A DNA stretch of 64,000 nt from Lachnospiraceae bacterium (GCA_017624235.1 JAGANL010000006.1:124001-188000), one strand, 5' to 3'; shown: positions 16,847 through 26,600, numbered from the stretch's first letter. Notes: a model not told the origin generated them from the sequence alone. Made by a program: numbers and translations.

Positions 16847-17681
16847 TGCATGGCTCCTATTGGTGCCGATCTATCTGTTTACGATGTTGTTCGTATTCTT
16901 TCCCATCCTCTATATGATTGCCCTGAGCTTTATGGAGCGGGCAGAGGTATGGGGCTTTGTACAACGGTTTACGCTGGATAATTATAAAAAAATATGGGAG
17001 CCGGTTTACTGGGAAACCTTTCTCAATTCCTTAAAGCTGGCCTTTACTTCTACCATCTGCATTACCCTGATCGGGTATCCGTTTGGCTATTTCATGGCAA
17101 AAACATCGGAAAAGTGGAAAAAGAGAATTCTGCTGCTTTTGCTGATTCCGTTCTTTACCAGCTCGCTGGTAAGGCTGAACGGCTGGATTATCGTCTTCCG
17201 AAGCAATGGGGTATTGGATAAGCTGCTTATGGGGATGCGTATTACAGAGAAGCCCTTAAAGCTCCTTTATACCTATCCTGCTGTGGTTACGGGAATGATT
17301 TATGTGCTGCTGCCTTTTATGATTTTGTCGGTGTATTCCAGCGCGGAGAAGCTGGACTGGTCACTGGTGGAGGCTGCAAGAGATCTGGGTGCAGACCGTT
17401 TTACTGCTTTTGTCACGATTACTTTAAAGCAGACTCTGCCGGGGCTGTTATCGGGTGTGGTACTGACTTTTATTCCTTCGATGGGATTGTTCTTTATTGC
17501 GGATATTCTGGGCGGCAATAAGATTGTCCTGGTGGGAAGCGTGATTCAGGAGCAGATGACGAAGGGCAGGAATATGCCGTTTGCCGCAGCAATGTCCGTG
17601 GTGCTGATGATTCTGACCTCATTGATGATAGCGCTTTACCGCAGAGCGGCAGGTACAAGGGAACTGGAGGGATTGTCATGA
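16824..17681 (+). CDS. potB: Spermidine/putrescine ABC transporter, permease B
   Basis: 285 residues with six transmembrane helices and the EAA loop (LVEAARDLGADRFTAFVTITL) that docks on PotA. An N-terminal anchor (about 10-30) precedes the transport core. Start ATG 16824 lies inside potA; the second in-frame ATG (16830) is equally possible. Its stop overlaps the potC start by four bases. Confidence 0.92.
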   Translation: MTMKRRSSAWLLLVPIYLFTMLFVFFPILYMIALSFMERAEVWGFVQRFTLDNYKKIWEPVYWETFLNSLKLAFTSTICITLIGYPFGYFMAKTSEKWKKRILLLLLIPFFTSSLVRLNGWIIVFRSNGVLDKLLMGMRITEKPLKLLYTYPAVVTGMIYVLLPFMILSVYSSAEKLDWSLVEAARDLGADRFTAFVTITLKQTLPGLLSGVVLTFIPSMGLFFIADILGGNKIVLVGSVIQEQMTKGRNMPFAAAMSVVLMILTSLMIALYRRAAGTRELEGLS

Positions 17682-18469
17682 AAAAGAATACGGTCTGGGA
17701 AAAGCTGTACCTGGCAGTCATTTTGGCGCTGACCTATGTTCCGATTGTGTTGACGGTGTTTTATTCCTTTAATGAAGCCAAGCTGACGACCAGCTTTACC
17801 GGATTCTCCCTCAGGTGGTACCGGGAGCTGATGCGGGATCGGGATCTGATGGAGGCGCTGCGAAACAGCCTGATTCTGGCGGGGTTAAGCTGCGGTCTGT
17901 CGGTAGTGATCGGAACGCTGGGTGCATTGGGGATGCAGAAGGTGAAGTGCAGGGCCAATAGAATCATAGAATATATTTCCACGCTTCCGATTATGATACC
18001 GGAGATTATTCTGGGAATGGTTTTTCTGGCGGTATTTTCCTTTATGGGAATGAAATTTGGCATGACTACGCTTGTGTTGGCTCATACTACATTTTGTGTA
18101 CCCTATATTTTCATGCAGGTAAAGGCCAGACTGCAGGGTATGGACAAAAGCTTGGAGGAGGCTGCCAGAGATTTGGGCGCTACTCCGGTACGCAGCTTTT
18201 TTGATATTACGCTGCCGTTGATTCTGCCGGCTGTCCTGTCCGGTCTTTTATTGTCCTTTGCCATGTCCTTTGACGATGTGGTCATCAGTATTTTTGTGAC
18301 GGGACCAAAGGTCAATACCCTGCCGATTAAGATCTATACGAAAATGAAGACGGGTGTGACACCGGAAATCAATGCGTTGGCCTTTGTGATGCTTCTGGTG
18401 ACAGTTTTGTTGTTGATTTTGTCGGCAATTATAGGGAAAAGGCAGAAGACAGGAAAAGAGGGTATTTAA
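17678..18469 (+). CDS. potC: Spermidine/putrescine ABC transporter, permease C
   Basis: 263 residues, six predicted helices, EAA loop LEEAARDLGATPVRSFFDITLP. With PotB it forms the inner-membrane channel of the polyamine importer. Gene order potA-potB-potC-potD and overlaps indicate one operon. Confidence 0.92.
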   Translation: MKKNTVWEKLYLAVILALTYVPIVLTVFYSFNEAKLTTSFTGFSLRWYRELMRDRDLMEALRNSLILAGLSCGLSVVIGTLGALGMQKVKCRANRIIEYISTLPIMIPEIILGMVFLAVFSFMGMKFGMTTLVLAHTTFCVPYIFMQVKARLQGMDKSLEEAARDLGATPVRSFFDITLPLILPAVLSGLLLSFAMSFDDVVISIFVTGPKVNTLPIKIYTKMKTGVTPEINALAFVMLLVTVLLLILSAIIGKRQKTGKEGI

Positions 18470-18519
18470 TTTTTGATAAAAATGGTATATAAATAAAAAA
18501 AGACATACAGGAGGACATT

Positions 18520-19644
18520 ATGAAAAAGTTATTGGCATTATTATTGACAGGCTGCATGACCTTATCCATGCTGACAGGCTGTGGAAACAGTGAAAACAAA
18601 GGGACAGTACCGGAGGAGACAGCCGGAGCAGATACGGCGGATCAGAAGGAGGAGGCTCAGGCAGCAGGACAGACTGCAGGCGGTGAATTGAATCTGTTTA
18701 CCTGGGACGGCATGTTCCCACAGGAAATTCTGGATGGCTTTGAGGAAGAAACCGGTATCCGTATCAATTATTCCAACTTTGACTCCGATGAAGATATGCT
18801 GGCAAAGTTAGAAGAGGCAAAGGGCGGGGACTATGACCTGGTCATCGCAGACGATTACATCATTGAGATGGCGATAGCAGAGGGACTGGCACAGAAGCTG
18901 GATAAAGCAAAGCTTTCCAACTGGGGTAATATCAATCCGATTTTCCAGGGATACTTTTATGATGAAGAGGATGAATATACGGTTCCTTACGGAGCCGGTA
19001 TTCCGCTGATTGTTTACGATCCGGAAGTGACAGGCTTTGATCTGACGTCTTATGAGGATCTGTGGAATCCGGCCTTGGAGGATAATGTGGCACTGGTTGC
19101 CAATTACCGTGTGATTGACGGAATCGTCTTAAAATCCATGGGAGAATCCTTTAATACAGAGGATACGGCGGTCATCGAAAAGGCTGGAGAAAAGTTAAAG
19201 GAGCTGGCACCGAATGTGCGTGTCATCAATGACAACAATACACAGGATTTCCTGCTGAGCGGGGAAGTGGGAGCAGCGTTTTTGTATACCTCTCAGGTGA
19301 CGATGGCTCTTTCCATGAACCCGGATCTGAAGGTATGCTACCCGGAGGAGGGACTTGGCTTTGGCATTATGGCAGGATTTATTCCGTCTAAGGCACCGAA
19401 CCCGGATGCTGCACATGCTTTTCTGAATTACATTCTGGATGCAGAGCATGCGGCAGCCTGCTTTGAATATATGGGCTACTACTGCACCAATAAGGCAGCT
19501 GAGGAGTATATTTCCGAGGAGGTAAAGGATATGATCGTAGTACCGGATACGGTAACAAAGGGCGAGATCATTCAGAATATTTCTCAGGAAGCAGAGGATA
19601 TGCACAGCAAAATCTGGAATGAGTTTAAGTCCGCATGTGATTAA
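18520..19644 (+). CDS. potD: Spermidine/putrescine-binding lipoprotein
   Basis: 374-residue extracellular binding protein anchored as a lipoprotein: signal peptide ending in the lipobox LTGC (Cys about residue 21), then an acidic linker and a two-lobe periplasmic-binding fold starting LNLFTWDGMFP, typical of PotD/PotF (NVYNWSDY-type). GGAGG lies nine bases upstream. It delivers polyamine to PotBC. Confidence 0.9.
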   Translation: MKKLLALLLTGCMTLSMLTGCGNSENKGTVPEETAGADTADQKEEAQAAGQTAGGELNLFTWDGMFPQEILDGFEEETGIRINYSNFDSDEDMLAKLEEAKGGDYDLVIADDYIIEMAIAEGLAQKLDKAKLSNWGNINPIFQGYFYDEEDEYTVPYGAGIPLIVYDPEVTGFDLTSYEDLWNPALEDNVALVANYRVIDGIVLKSMGESFNTEDTAVIEKAGEKLKELAPNVRVINDNNTQDFLLSGEVGAAFLYTSQVTMALSMNPDLKVCYPEEGLGFGIMAGFIPSKAPNPDAAHAFLNYILDAEHAAACFEYMGYYCTNKAAEEYISEEVKDMIVVPDTVTKGEIIQNISQEAEDMHSKIWNEFKSACD

Positions 19645-19677
19645 TTTTTAAATTTGTACACAAAGTCTGAATAATTG

Positions 19678-19705
19678 TTTACACAAAGGTAAGATTTGGT
19701 ATAAT
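19678..19705 (+). promoter_or_regulatory. Promoter of the secreted repeat protein gene
   Basis: TTTACA (19678-19683), 16-nt spacer, TATAAT (19700-19705) preceded by TGG, making an extended -10. Confidence 0.75.
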
Positions 19706-19762
19706 ATAAATATATATGGAAGAAAGTTCATGAAAATCAAAAGAGGGTAAAGGAGAAATCAT

Positions 19763-20629
19763 ATGAGGAAAAAAATGAGAAGAATTGCAGCCTTCATCCT
19801 GGTGTGTACGATGCTGTTTTCCAGCACACTGATGGCATCGGCTGCAGAATTGAGCGATCTGTTTGATGCAAATTATTATGCAAATGCTAACCCGGATCTG
19901 AAGGCTATTTACGGCAACAATGAGGAGGCGCTCTATCAGCACTTTATTACGGTTGGTATGTATGAAGGAAGAGAAGCCAGCCCGCTGTTCAATGTTGTGG
20001 AGTATAAGAAAACTTATCCGACGCTGGAAGCGGTACTTGGCAACGATTATTCCAAATATTATCAGCATTATCTGAACAATGGAATCAGAGAAGGCAAGAG
20101 TAGCTGCGGCCTGTTTGACGCAGTGGACTATGCAAATAAAAACCCGGATTTGAAAGCAGCCTTTGGTTATGATCTGAAAACACTTTATAAGCATTATCTG
20201 ACCCAGGGAATCGATGAGGGAAGAGAAGGCGGCCTGTTGTTCAATAAGACCACTTATTCTACGCTGAATCCGGATTTGGCGCGTGCGTTCAGCAATTCCG
20301 GCCCGGCAATGTTCCGTCATTACATTCTGGCTGGAATGGCAGAGGGAAGAGAAGGCGTAAGACCGAGCGAAAAGTATGCTTATATTTGTGAGAAGAAGGA
20401 TACACATCTGGTAAAACACTGGAATGTGACAAAGGAAGCAACCTGCACCAAGGAAGGCAAGCAGGATGGTATCTGTGACATCTGCGGTAAGCATGTATAT
20501 ATCACCGTACCGGAAAAAGGACATATCAGAGGTAAGATTTACAATATCGTTACGATCAAGGGTGAACAGTATTATCAATGCGAATGCCAGGTTTGTAAGG
20601 CAAGAGATGTTTACGTAAAGATGAAATAG
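19763..20629 (+). CDS. Secreted repeat protein with C-terminal Cys-ribbon (paralogue 1)
   Basis: 288 residues. Signal peptide about 1-28 (ASAAE cleavage region). Four ~40-residue repeats follow, each of the form F-D/N-x-x-x-Y-x-x-x-x-P-x-L ... L-Y-x-H-Y/F-x-x-x-G-x-x-E-G-R, covering about 29-205. The C-terminus is a putative metal-binding ribbon with ATCTKEGKQDGICDICGK and CECQVCKA. The repeat resembles modules found in bacterial surface and calcium-binding-type proteins, but no function is established. It is followed by a clear paralogue, indicating tandem duplication. AAAGGAG precedes the start. Confidence 0.85.
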   Translation: MRKKMRRIAAFILVCTMLFSSTLMASAAELSDLFDANYYANANPDLKAIYGNNEEALYQHFITVGMYEGREASPLFNVVEYKKTYPTLEAVLGNDYSKYYQHYLNNGIREGKSSCGLFDAVDYANKNPDLKAAFGYDLKTLYKHYLTQGIDEGREGGLLFNKTTYSTLNPDLARAFSNSGPAMFRHYILAGMAEGREGVRPSEKYAYICEKKDTHLVKHWNVTKEATCTKEGKQDGICDICGKHVYITVPEKGHIRGKIYNIVTIKGEQYYQCECQVCKARDVYVKMK

Positions 20630-20702
20630 TATTCATAGATGGAAACGTCTGTGGGTATGGCAGAAACAGGAACAGACTTTGAAAGGGTATGGTTATAGAA
20701 GA

Positions 20703-21542
20703 ATGAAAGTAAGATTCATGAAAAGATTTCTGGCGGCAGTACTGGCAGGAAGTATGGTATTATCGACCGGAATGATGGCATCTGCTGCAGAACTGAGCGA
20801 TTTGTTTGATGCGTCTTATTATGCACAGATGAATCCGGATGTGGCTGCGGCAGTAGGAAATGATGAGGCAGCATTATATCAGCACTTTGTCACCAGCGGA
20901 ATGGCAGAGGGACGCAGTGCAAGCGCCATGTTTGATGTAGAGCAGTATAAGAAGAAGTATCCGGATCTGGTCCGTATTTTTAAAAACAATACGGCAGCTT
21001 ATTACAATCATTATCTGAACAATGGAATGGCAGAAGGGCGTGACGGTGGAGGCTTCTTTGATCCGACAGCCTATGCGAAGGCATATCCAGATGTGGTAGC
21101 TGCACTGGGAAATAATCCAAAGGCATTGTATCAGCATTTTATGACAGCCGGACTGGCTGAGGGCAGGACAGCAGGGCTGAATTTTAATTCTGTTGCTTAT
21201 GCGGCACTGAATCCGGACCTTAAGAAGAAATATGGTACGGATAAGGCTGCATTGTTCCGTGAGTATATTACAGAAGGTGCAGCACAGGGCAGAAAGGGTG
21301 CCCGTGCGGACAAGGCAAACAAATGGTATTGTGATCAGAAGGGTGATCACACGGTGGAAAACTGGGTGACAGAAACTTATGCAAACTGTACCGATCCCGG
21401 TGTGCAGAGAGGATTCTGCTCCATATGCGGTGAGGAAGTTACGAATATTTCCAAAGCAGACGGATATTCCCACATCGATAAGAATCAGAATGACAAATGT
21501 GATCTGTGCAATGCAAGACTGAATACTTACGCAAAGAAGTAA
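20703..21542 (+). CDS. Secreted repeat protein with C-terminal Cys-ribbon (paralogue 2)
   Basis: About 279 residues with the same plan as the preceding gene: signal peptide (AGSMVLSTGMMASAA), four LFDASYYAQMNPDV-type repeats ending in GMAEGR-like motifs, and a C-terminal CDPGVQRGFCSICGEE-like Cys motif pair. Two starts are possible, ATG 20703 and ATG 20718; neither has a strong ribosome binding site and the second gives the cleaner signal peptide. It is about 70 bases downstream of paralogue 1 and ends at a strong terminator, so the two form one unit. Confidence 0.82.
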   Translation: MKVRFMKRFLAAVLAGSMVLSTGMMASAAELSDLFDASYYAQMNPDVAAAVGNDEAALYQHFVTSGMAEGRSASAMFDVEQYKKKYPDLVRIFKNNTAAYYNHYLNNGMAEGRDGGGFFDPTAYAKAYPDVVAALGNNPKALYQHFMTAGLAEGRTAGLNFNSVAYAALNPDLKKKYGTDKAALFREYITEGAAQGRKGARADKANKWYCDQKGDHTVENWVTETYANCTDPGVQRGFCSICGEEVTNISKADGYSHIDKNQNDKCDLCNARLNTYAKK

Positions 21543-21593
21543 GACACGGGACAGGAAGGTCAGTATAGTAACTGGCCGCGTGTGAACATTTAG

Positions 21594-21629
21594 GCAGTCT
21601 ATGAGAAATTCTCATAGACTGCTATTTTA
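21594..21629 (+). terminator. Terminator after the paralogous pair
   Basis: Perfect 12-bp stem GCAGTCTATGAG / CTCATAGACTGC, 5-nt loop, then TATTTTA. Confidence 0.85.
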
Positions 21630-21632
21630 GTG

Positions 21633-21662
21633 TTGACAAGTAGAATAACTCTATGCTACAAT
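21633..21662 (+). promoter_or_regulatory. Promoter of tRNA-Thr
   Basis: TTGACA (21633-21638), 18-nt spacer, TACAAT (21657-21662) with an upstream TGC extension. Confidence 0.78.
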
Positions 21663-21707
21663 AACATTCGTTGGCGAGAGGAAAAGACTTGTCAAAATAT
21701 GAGATAA

Positions 21708-21780
21708 GCTGCTGTGGCTCAGTCGGTAGAGCGTCGCATTGGTAGTGCGGAGGTCACGGGTCCGATTCCCGTCAGCAGCT
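21708..21780 (+). tRNA. tRNA-Thr (anticodon GGT)
   Basis: 73-nt cloverleaf: acceptor GCTGCTG / CAGCAGC, discriminator T, anticodon stem TCGCA / TGCGG with loop TTGGTAG, T arm ACGGGTCCGATTCCCGT. Confidence 0.95.
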
Positions 21781-21784
21781 TGGT

Positions 21785-21819
21785 AAAACCCTGGCAGATG
21801 CTAGGGTTTTTCTTTTTTT
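21785..21819 (+). terminator. Terminator after tRNA-Thr
   Basis: AAAACCCT / AGGGTTTT stem with inner GC/GC pairing, followed by TCTTTTTTT. The next ~165 bases to the YkgJ gene hold nothing recognisable. Confidence 0.85.
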
Positions 21820-21988
21820 GTGTTGCATAGCATGTCCTTCCCTGGCATCGGATTTGACATCGGGGATCTTTTTACCGGATCGGTTCAAACGTCTTGTATA
21901 GATTCCGGTTTAATAGTAGAATTTCAATTAGGATGACATTTTATGCGAAGAAAATGTATGGTATGTCAAATAGAAATGGAGACTAATT

Positions 21989-22657
21989 ATGAAAAGACAG
22001 ATTTCATTGGAAGAAATATCGGACGGAAAGCTTTATGACAGCAATGACATGGTAAAGGCAGGCTGCAATGACTGTAAAGGCTGTTCAGATTGCTGCCGGG
22101 GGATGGGAAATTCCATTGTTTTGGATCCGCTGGATATTTATCGTCTGACAGTCGGCCTTCAGCAGGATTTTGAGACTCTATTGCAGGACAGGCTTGCACT
22201 GAATGCAGTAGATGGTATTGTTTTACCCAATCTGAAAATGACAGAGGAGGGAGAACACTGTCCGTTCCTAAATGAGGAAGGAAGGTGCAGCATTCATGTA
22301 TTTCGTCCGGGACTCTGTCGTATTTTTCCGCTGGGCAGGCATTATGAAAACCATTCCTTCCGCTATTTTCTACAGATTCATGAATGCAGCCGGAATCAGA
22401 CCAAGGTAAAGGTGCGCAAATGGATTGATACACCGGAGCCAGCCAAAAATGAACAGTATATTATTGACTGGCATTATTTTCTGAAAGCACTGCAAGCTTA
22501 TGCGGAGCAGGCAGAGGACGAAAAGCTGCTCAGAACTTTGAGTATGTATGTGCTGAAACAATTTTTTATAACAGCTTACGATACTGGACGGGATTTCTAC
22601 GAGCAGTTTTATGAAAGATTACGGGAAGCAAAAAGGGCTTTACAGATGGAGGAATAG
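21989..22657 (+). CDS. YkgJ-family cysteine-cluster protein
   Basis: 222 residues. N-terminal cluster CNDCKGCSDCCRG (about 29-40) and second cluster CPFLNEEGRCSIHVFRPGLCRIFP (about 92-115; individual short motifs CPFL, GRCSIH and RPGLCR) are the YkgJ (CxxCxxCC) pattern thought to bind Zn or Fe-S. The C-terminal half is helical without a motif. Function is unknown in all members. Start ATG 21989 follows a GGAGA site. Confidence 0.85.
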   Translation: MKRQISLEEISDGKLYDSNDMVKAGCNDCKGCSDCCRGMGNSIVLDPLDIYRLTVGLQQDFETLLQDRLALNAVDGIVLPNLKMTEEGEHCPFLNEEGRCSIHVFRPGLCRIFPLGRHYENHSFRYFLQIHECSRNQTKVKVRKWIDTPEPAKNEQYIIDWHYFLKALQAYAEQAEDEKLLRTLSMYVLKQFFITAYDTGRDFYEQFYERLREAKRALQMEE

Positions 22658-22732
22658 AGTGCAGAGGAGAACCATGGAGCCGACGGGTGGGGGCTCCTTG
22701 CGACATTATTTATTTTTCTGGCATAAAATTCC

Positions 22733-22760
22733 TTGACTTTGGATAGACTGGTGTTATAAT
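22733..22760 (+). promoter_or_regulatory. Promoter of tRNA-Asn
   Basis: TTGACT (22733-22738), 16-nt spacer, TATAAT (22755-22760) with upstream TGT. Confidence 0.75.
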
Positions 22761-22790
22761 CATACTTGAACTAAATAATTCAGTATGTAT

Positions 22791-22862
22791 TCCTCGATAG
22801 CTCAATGGTAGAGCACACGGCTGTTAACCGTGGGGTTGTAGGTTCGAGCCCTACTCGGGGAG
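22791..22862 (+). tRNA. tRNA-Asn (anticodon GTT)
   Basis: 72-nt cloverleaf: acceptor TCCTCGA / TCGGGGA, discriminator G, anticodon loop CTGTTAA, T arm TAGGTTCGAGCCCTA. Seven Ts follow directly, so it may be transcribed alone or leak into the dipeptidase gene. Confidence 0.95.
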
Positions 22863-22898
22863 TTTTTTTATACCCAAAGTACAGAAAGGAGTAGAAAA

Positions 22899-24347
22899 AT
22901 GGCAGTATTAGAGCAGCTTGCACCGAAGAAGGTATTTCAGTTTTTTGAGGAGATTTGCGGGATTCCGCATGGTTCCGGCAATGTGGAGAAAATCAGCAAT
23001 TATCTGGTACGTTTTGCGGAGGAAAGAGGACTGACGTATTTTCAGGATGATCTGTATAATGTGGTGATCATCAAGGAAGCTTCAGAGGGCTATGAGGAGC
23101 AGGAGCCTTTGATTTTACAGGGGCATATGGATATGGTAGCGGTCAAAAAGCCGGGAGCGGACATTGATATGAAGACAGAGGGGCTTCGGATTGCTGTAGA
23201 GGGAGATTATGTCTATGCGAAGGATACCAGCCTTGGCGGAGATGACGGCATTGCGGTAGCTTATGCTTTGGCGGTACTGGATGATGATACGATTCGCCAT
23301 CCGCGTCTGGAGGTTGTGTTAACCGTAGATGAAGAGGTTGGTATGGAAGGGGCATCAGGAATCGATCTTTCCATGCTGAAGGGACATCAGATGCTGAATC
23401 TGGATTCGGAGGAGGAAGGGATCTTCCTGACCAGCTGTGCGGGAGGAGGAAGGGTCAGAAGTACGCTTCTGGTTTCGTATGAGCAGAAAACGGGCCAGGT
23501 TTATCATGTCGTAATCGGAGGACTGCTTGGCGGTCATTCCGGTGGAGAGATTCATAAGGAAAGAGCGAATTCCAATATCCTGATGGGACGACTGCTGCAG
23601 AGAGTGAACGGCGTGGCTGCCTTGATGGAGCTTTTTGGTGGTTTGGCAGATAATGCAATTCCGAGGGAGACAACCGCAGGATTTGTCGTAGCGGTTGATC
23701 AGGAAGCGGTGTTCGAGGCACAGGTTCGCGAGCTGGAACAGGAAGTGAAAAAGGAGTTTGCAGTCAAGGACAGCGGTATTTTTATAAAGCTTGAAAAAGA
23801 GGGAACGATGGAAAACAGTGTGCCTGCGCTGACAGCAGAGTCGATGCAGAAGGCATCAGATCTGCTCTTTTTGCAGCCAAATGGCGTGCAGGCTATGAGT
23901 GCGGACATTCATGGCCTGGTGCAGACCTCTCTGAATCTGGGGATTTTGGAACTGAAGGGAAAGGAATTGAAGCTGGAGACCTCGGTCAGAAGCTCCCTTC
24001 AGAGTGAAAAGGATGTACTGGTGCAGAAGCTTATGACAGTTTCCAGACTGTGCGGTGCACAGGCAGAAGTCGGCGGCGAGTATCCTGCCTGGGAGTATAA
24101 GAAGGATTCTGTCCTGCGGGAACGTATGGTACAGGTCTATCGGGAACTGTATGGGAGGGAGCCGGAGATTCAGGCCATACATGCGGGGCTCGAATGCGGC
24201 CTTCTGGCAGGAAAGATACCGGATTTGGATTGTGTATCCATAGGGCCGGATATGAAGGATATCCATACGACAGAGGAAAAGCTGTCCATTTCGTCCGTAG
24301 AAAGGGTATGGGAGCTTGTATTAAAAGTACTGGAATGGAAGGAATAG
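22899..24347 (+). CDS. pepD: Aminoacyl-histidine dipeptidase (M20 metallopeptidase, PepD type)
   Basis: 482-residue M20 family zinc peptidase that cleaves dipeptides such as X-His. Metal ligands appear in LQGHMDMV (about 77-84), SLGGDDGIA (about 110) and TVDEEVGMEG (catalytic Glu); a further His is near the end (DIHTTEEKL). A lid or dimerisation domain occupies the middle. AAAGGAG precedes ATG 22899. It is seven bases from the following PLP enzyme, so the two are cotranscribed, fitting amino-acid salvage. Confidence 0.9.
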   Translation: MAVLEQLAPKKVFQFFEEICGIPHGSGNVEKISNYLVRFAEERGLTYFQDDLYNVVIIKEASEGYEEQEPLILQGHMDMVAVKKPGADIDMKTEGLRIAVEGDYVYAKDTSLGGDDGIAVAYALAVLDDDTIRHPRLEVVLTVDEEVGMEGASGIDLSMLKGHQMLNLDSEEEGIFLTSCAGGGRVRSTLLVSYEQKTGQVYHVVIGGLLGGHSGGEIHKERANSNILMGRLLQRVNGVAALMELFGGLADNAIPRETTAGFVVAVDQEAVFEAQVRELEQEVKKEFAVKDSGIFIKLEKEGTMENSVPALTAESMQKASDLLFLQPNGVQAMSADIHGLVQTSLNLGILELKGKELKLETSVRSSLQSEKDVLVQKLMTVSRLCGAQAEVGGEYPAWEYKKDSVLRERMVQVYRELYGREPEIQAIHAGLECGLLAGKIPDLDCVSIGPDMKDIHTTEEKLSISSVERVWELVLKVLEWKE

Positions 24348-24353
24348 TAAAAA

Positions 24354-25385
24354 ATGAAGATTTTATTTCAATGTGATTATAATGAGGGCGCTCATCCCAG
24401 AATACTGGAGCGCCTTGCAGAAACGAATCTGGAACAGACGGTGGGATATGGTGAGGATGAATATTGCTGCCGTGCAGCAGAACTGATTCGCAGGAAATGC
24501 GGTGATGATACACTGGCTGTCCATTTCCTGGTGGGTGGTACACAGACCAATGCCACGGTAATCGATGCGGCGCTTCGTTCCCATCAGGGAGTGCTTTGTG
24601 CAGATACCGGACATATCAATGTCCATGAAACGGGTGCGGTAGAGGCGATGGGGCACAAGGTACTGGCGCTTCCGAACCGGGATGGCAAGATTACGGCAAG
24701 GCAGGTGGAAGAGGCTGTTCTGGCACACGGTGGGGATGAACATATGGTACAGCCCAAGATGGTGTACATATCCAATCCGACGGAATTGGGAACGATTTAT
24801 TCCAGAAGAGAACTGGAGGAAATCAGCAGTGTATGCAGAAAATATGACCTGTATCTGTTCCTGGATGGGGCGAGACTGGGGTATGGTCTGGCTGCAGCTG
24901 ACAATGACCTGGATTTTTCGACACTGGCAGCCTGCTGTGATGTCTTTTATATCGGCGGCACGAAGGTGGGGGCACTATTCGGTGAGGCTGTTGTGATACG
25001 AAATGAAGCCTTAAAAAAGGATTTCCGTTATTTTATCAAGCAGAAGGGCGGAATGCTGGCTAAGGGAAGGCTGCTCGGCATCCAGTTTTTGACACTGTTT
25101 GAGGATCATCTGTATGAACAGGCATCGGGACATGCTGTCCGTTTGGCAGAGGAGCTTCGTCAGACCTTTCGCGAGTGCGGGTATCCGTTTCTGGTGGAAA
25201 ATACCACCAATCAGATTTTCCCAATCATGCCGGATGAGGATTTGAAGCGGCTGGAGGAACAGTTTGGATTTCAGTATGAGAGGAAGATGGATGACAGCCA
25301 TCATGCGGTGCGTTTCTGCACAAGCTGGGCCACCAGAGAAGAGAACGTAGGACGTTTGAAGGAGGCTTTGCGTGGACTTAAATAA
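24354..25385 (+). CDS. Low-specificity L-threonine aldolase / beta-eliminating lyase
   Basis: 343-residue fold-type I PLP enzyme of the threonine aldolase family, which splits L-threonine or allo-threonine into glycine and acetaldehyde. The FLDGARLGYG motif (PLP aspartate) and the PLP lysine in IGGTKVGALFGE are present, as is GGTQTNATV near the N-terminus. The exact substrate among this family cannot be told from motifs. It overlaps the start of the next gene by 14 bases. Confidence 0.85.
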   Translation: MKILFQCDYNEGAHPRILERLAETNLEQTVGYGEDEYCCRAAELIRRKCGDDTLAVHFLVGGTQTNATVIDAALRSHQGVLCADTGHINVHETGAVEAMGHKVLALPNRDGKITARQVEEAVLAHGGDEHMVQPKMVYISNPTELGTIYSRRELEEISSVCRKYDLYLFLDGARLGYGLAAADNDLDFSTLAACCDVFYIGGTKVGALFGEAVVIRNEALKKDFRYFIKQKGGMLAKGRLLGIQFLTLFEDHLYEQASGHAVRLAEELRQTFRECGYPFLVENTTNQIFPIMPDEDLKRLEEQFGFQYERKMDDSHHAVRFCTSWATREENVGRLKEALRGLK

Positions 25386-26580
25386 AAATAATATAAAGAA
25401 GCTGAGGGGACTGATTGTCTTTACGGCATTTGTGCTTTTGGCGGTTATTTATGTCAGGGATCTGGTGAATGTACTGCATATCGCAGTCGGAATCATTGCC
25501 CCCTTTCTGACGGGGGCTGCGATGGCATTTGTGCTGAACATTCCGCTTTGCGGGATTGAAAAGCTGTTGTTTCGCAAGCAAAGGAAGCGGCTGGAGCGGT
25601 TTCAAAGGCCCGTCAGCATTGTGCTTACGTTAATCAGCGTGCTGTTAGTGATTACCTTTGTCATTGTAACGGTGGTGCCGCAGCTTGGCAGGACATTAGT
25701 GGATTTGGGAAATCAGATTCCGACATTTATCAATCGGACGGTAACGGAGGTAGAAAGCCTGTTTGCATCCAATCCGCAGATTTTGGAGGGAATTGAGGAA
25801 CTGAATCTGACAGAAATGGATTGGAAAAATATGCTCAACAGTACGATTGATTTTCTGAAAAACGGTGTAGGAACTATGGTGCTGTCGACGGTGAATGTAG
25901 CTAGCAGTATTGTGAGCGGGGTGGTCAATGTTTTTGTGGCACTGGTCTTTGCGATTTATATCCTGGCGCAGAAGGAAAAACTTGGCCGCCAGTTTAGACG
26001 ACTGTCTCAGGCATATCTGCCGGAAAAGGTCAATCGATCCTTTTTGAAGGTATGCAGCCTGCTCTATGCAAATTTCAGCCGTTTTATTACAGGACAATGT
26101 CTGGAGGCAGTCATTCTGGGGAGCATGTTCTTTGTCGCCATGACCATATTTCGGTTCCCGTATGCCCTGTTGGTTGGTGTGCTGATTGCCTTTACGGCTT
26201 TGATTCCGATTGTGGGGGCTTTTATCGGGTGCTTTGTGGGTACCTTCCTGATTCTGGTGGATGACCCGGCAAAAGCGCTCTGGTTTATCGTTCTGTTCCT
26301 GCTTTTGCAGCAGATTGAGGGAAACCTGATTTATCCGCATGTAGTGGGTGGCTCGGTCGGACTTCCGTCCATCTGGGTGCTGGCAGCGGTTTCGGTAGGC
26401 GGAAGCATGTTTGGTATTATGGGTATGCTCGTATTTATTCCGCTTGTGTCTACGGTTTATTGCCTGCTGCGGGAGGATGTTAACAACAGGATTTCATTCA
26501 CGGAGACTTCACTAACGAAGGCATCACTAACGAAAAATTCCTTATCGAAAGCTTCCAATAAGGCAGAACAGAAGAAATAG
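25372..26580 (+). CDS. AI-2E family transporter (YdiK/YhhT-type membrane protein)
   Basis: 402 residues with about eight hydrophobic segments, including paired N-terminal helices, a central extracytoplasmic region (about 90-160) and a C-terminal block (FTALIPIVGAFIGCFVG and VGLPSIWVLAAVSVGG) typical of AI-2E transporters. GTG 25372 is taken as start because GGAGG lies seven bases upstream inside the preceding gene. The C-terminal ~25 residues are a Ser/Thr/Lys-rich repetitive tail (ETSLTKASLTKNSL). Substrate unknown; the family name does not prove autoinducer export. Confidence 0.85.
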   Translation: MDLNKNNIKKLRGLIVFTAFVLLAVIYVRDLVNVLHIAVGIIAPFLTGAAMAFVLNIPLCGIEKLLFRKQRKRLERFQRPVSIVLTLISVLLVITFVIVTVVPQLGRTLVDLGNQIPTFINRTVTEVESLFASNPQILEGIEELNLTEMDWKNMLNSTIDFLKNGVGTMVLSTVNVASSIVSGVVNVFVALVFAIYILAQKEKLGRQFRRLSQAYLPEKVNRSFLKVCSLLYANFSRFITGQCLEAVILGSMFFVAMTIFRFPYALLVGVLIAFTALIPIVGAFIGCFVGTFLILVDDPAKALWFIVLFLLLQQIEGNLIYPHVVGGSVGLPSIWVLAAVSVGGSMFGIMGMLVFIPLVSTVYCLLREDVNNRISFTETSLTKASLTKNSLSKASNKAEQKK

Positions 26581-26600
26581 AGAATCCTTCGATCAAATAA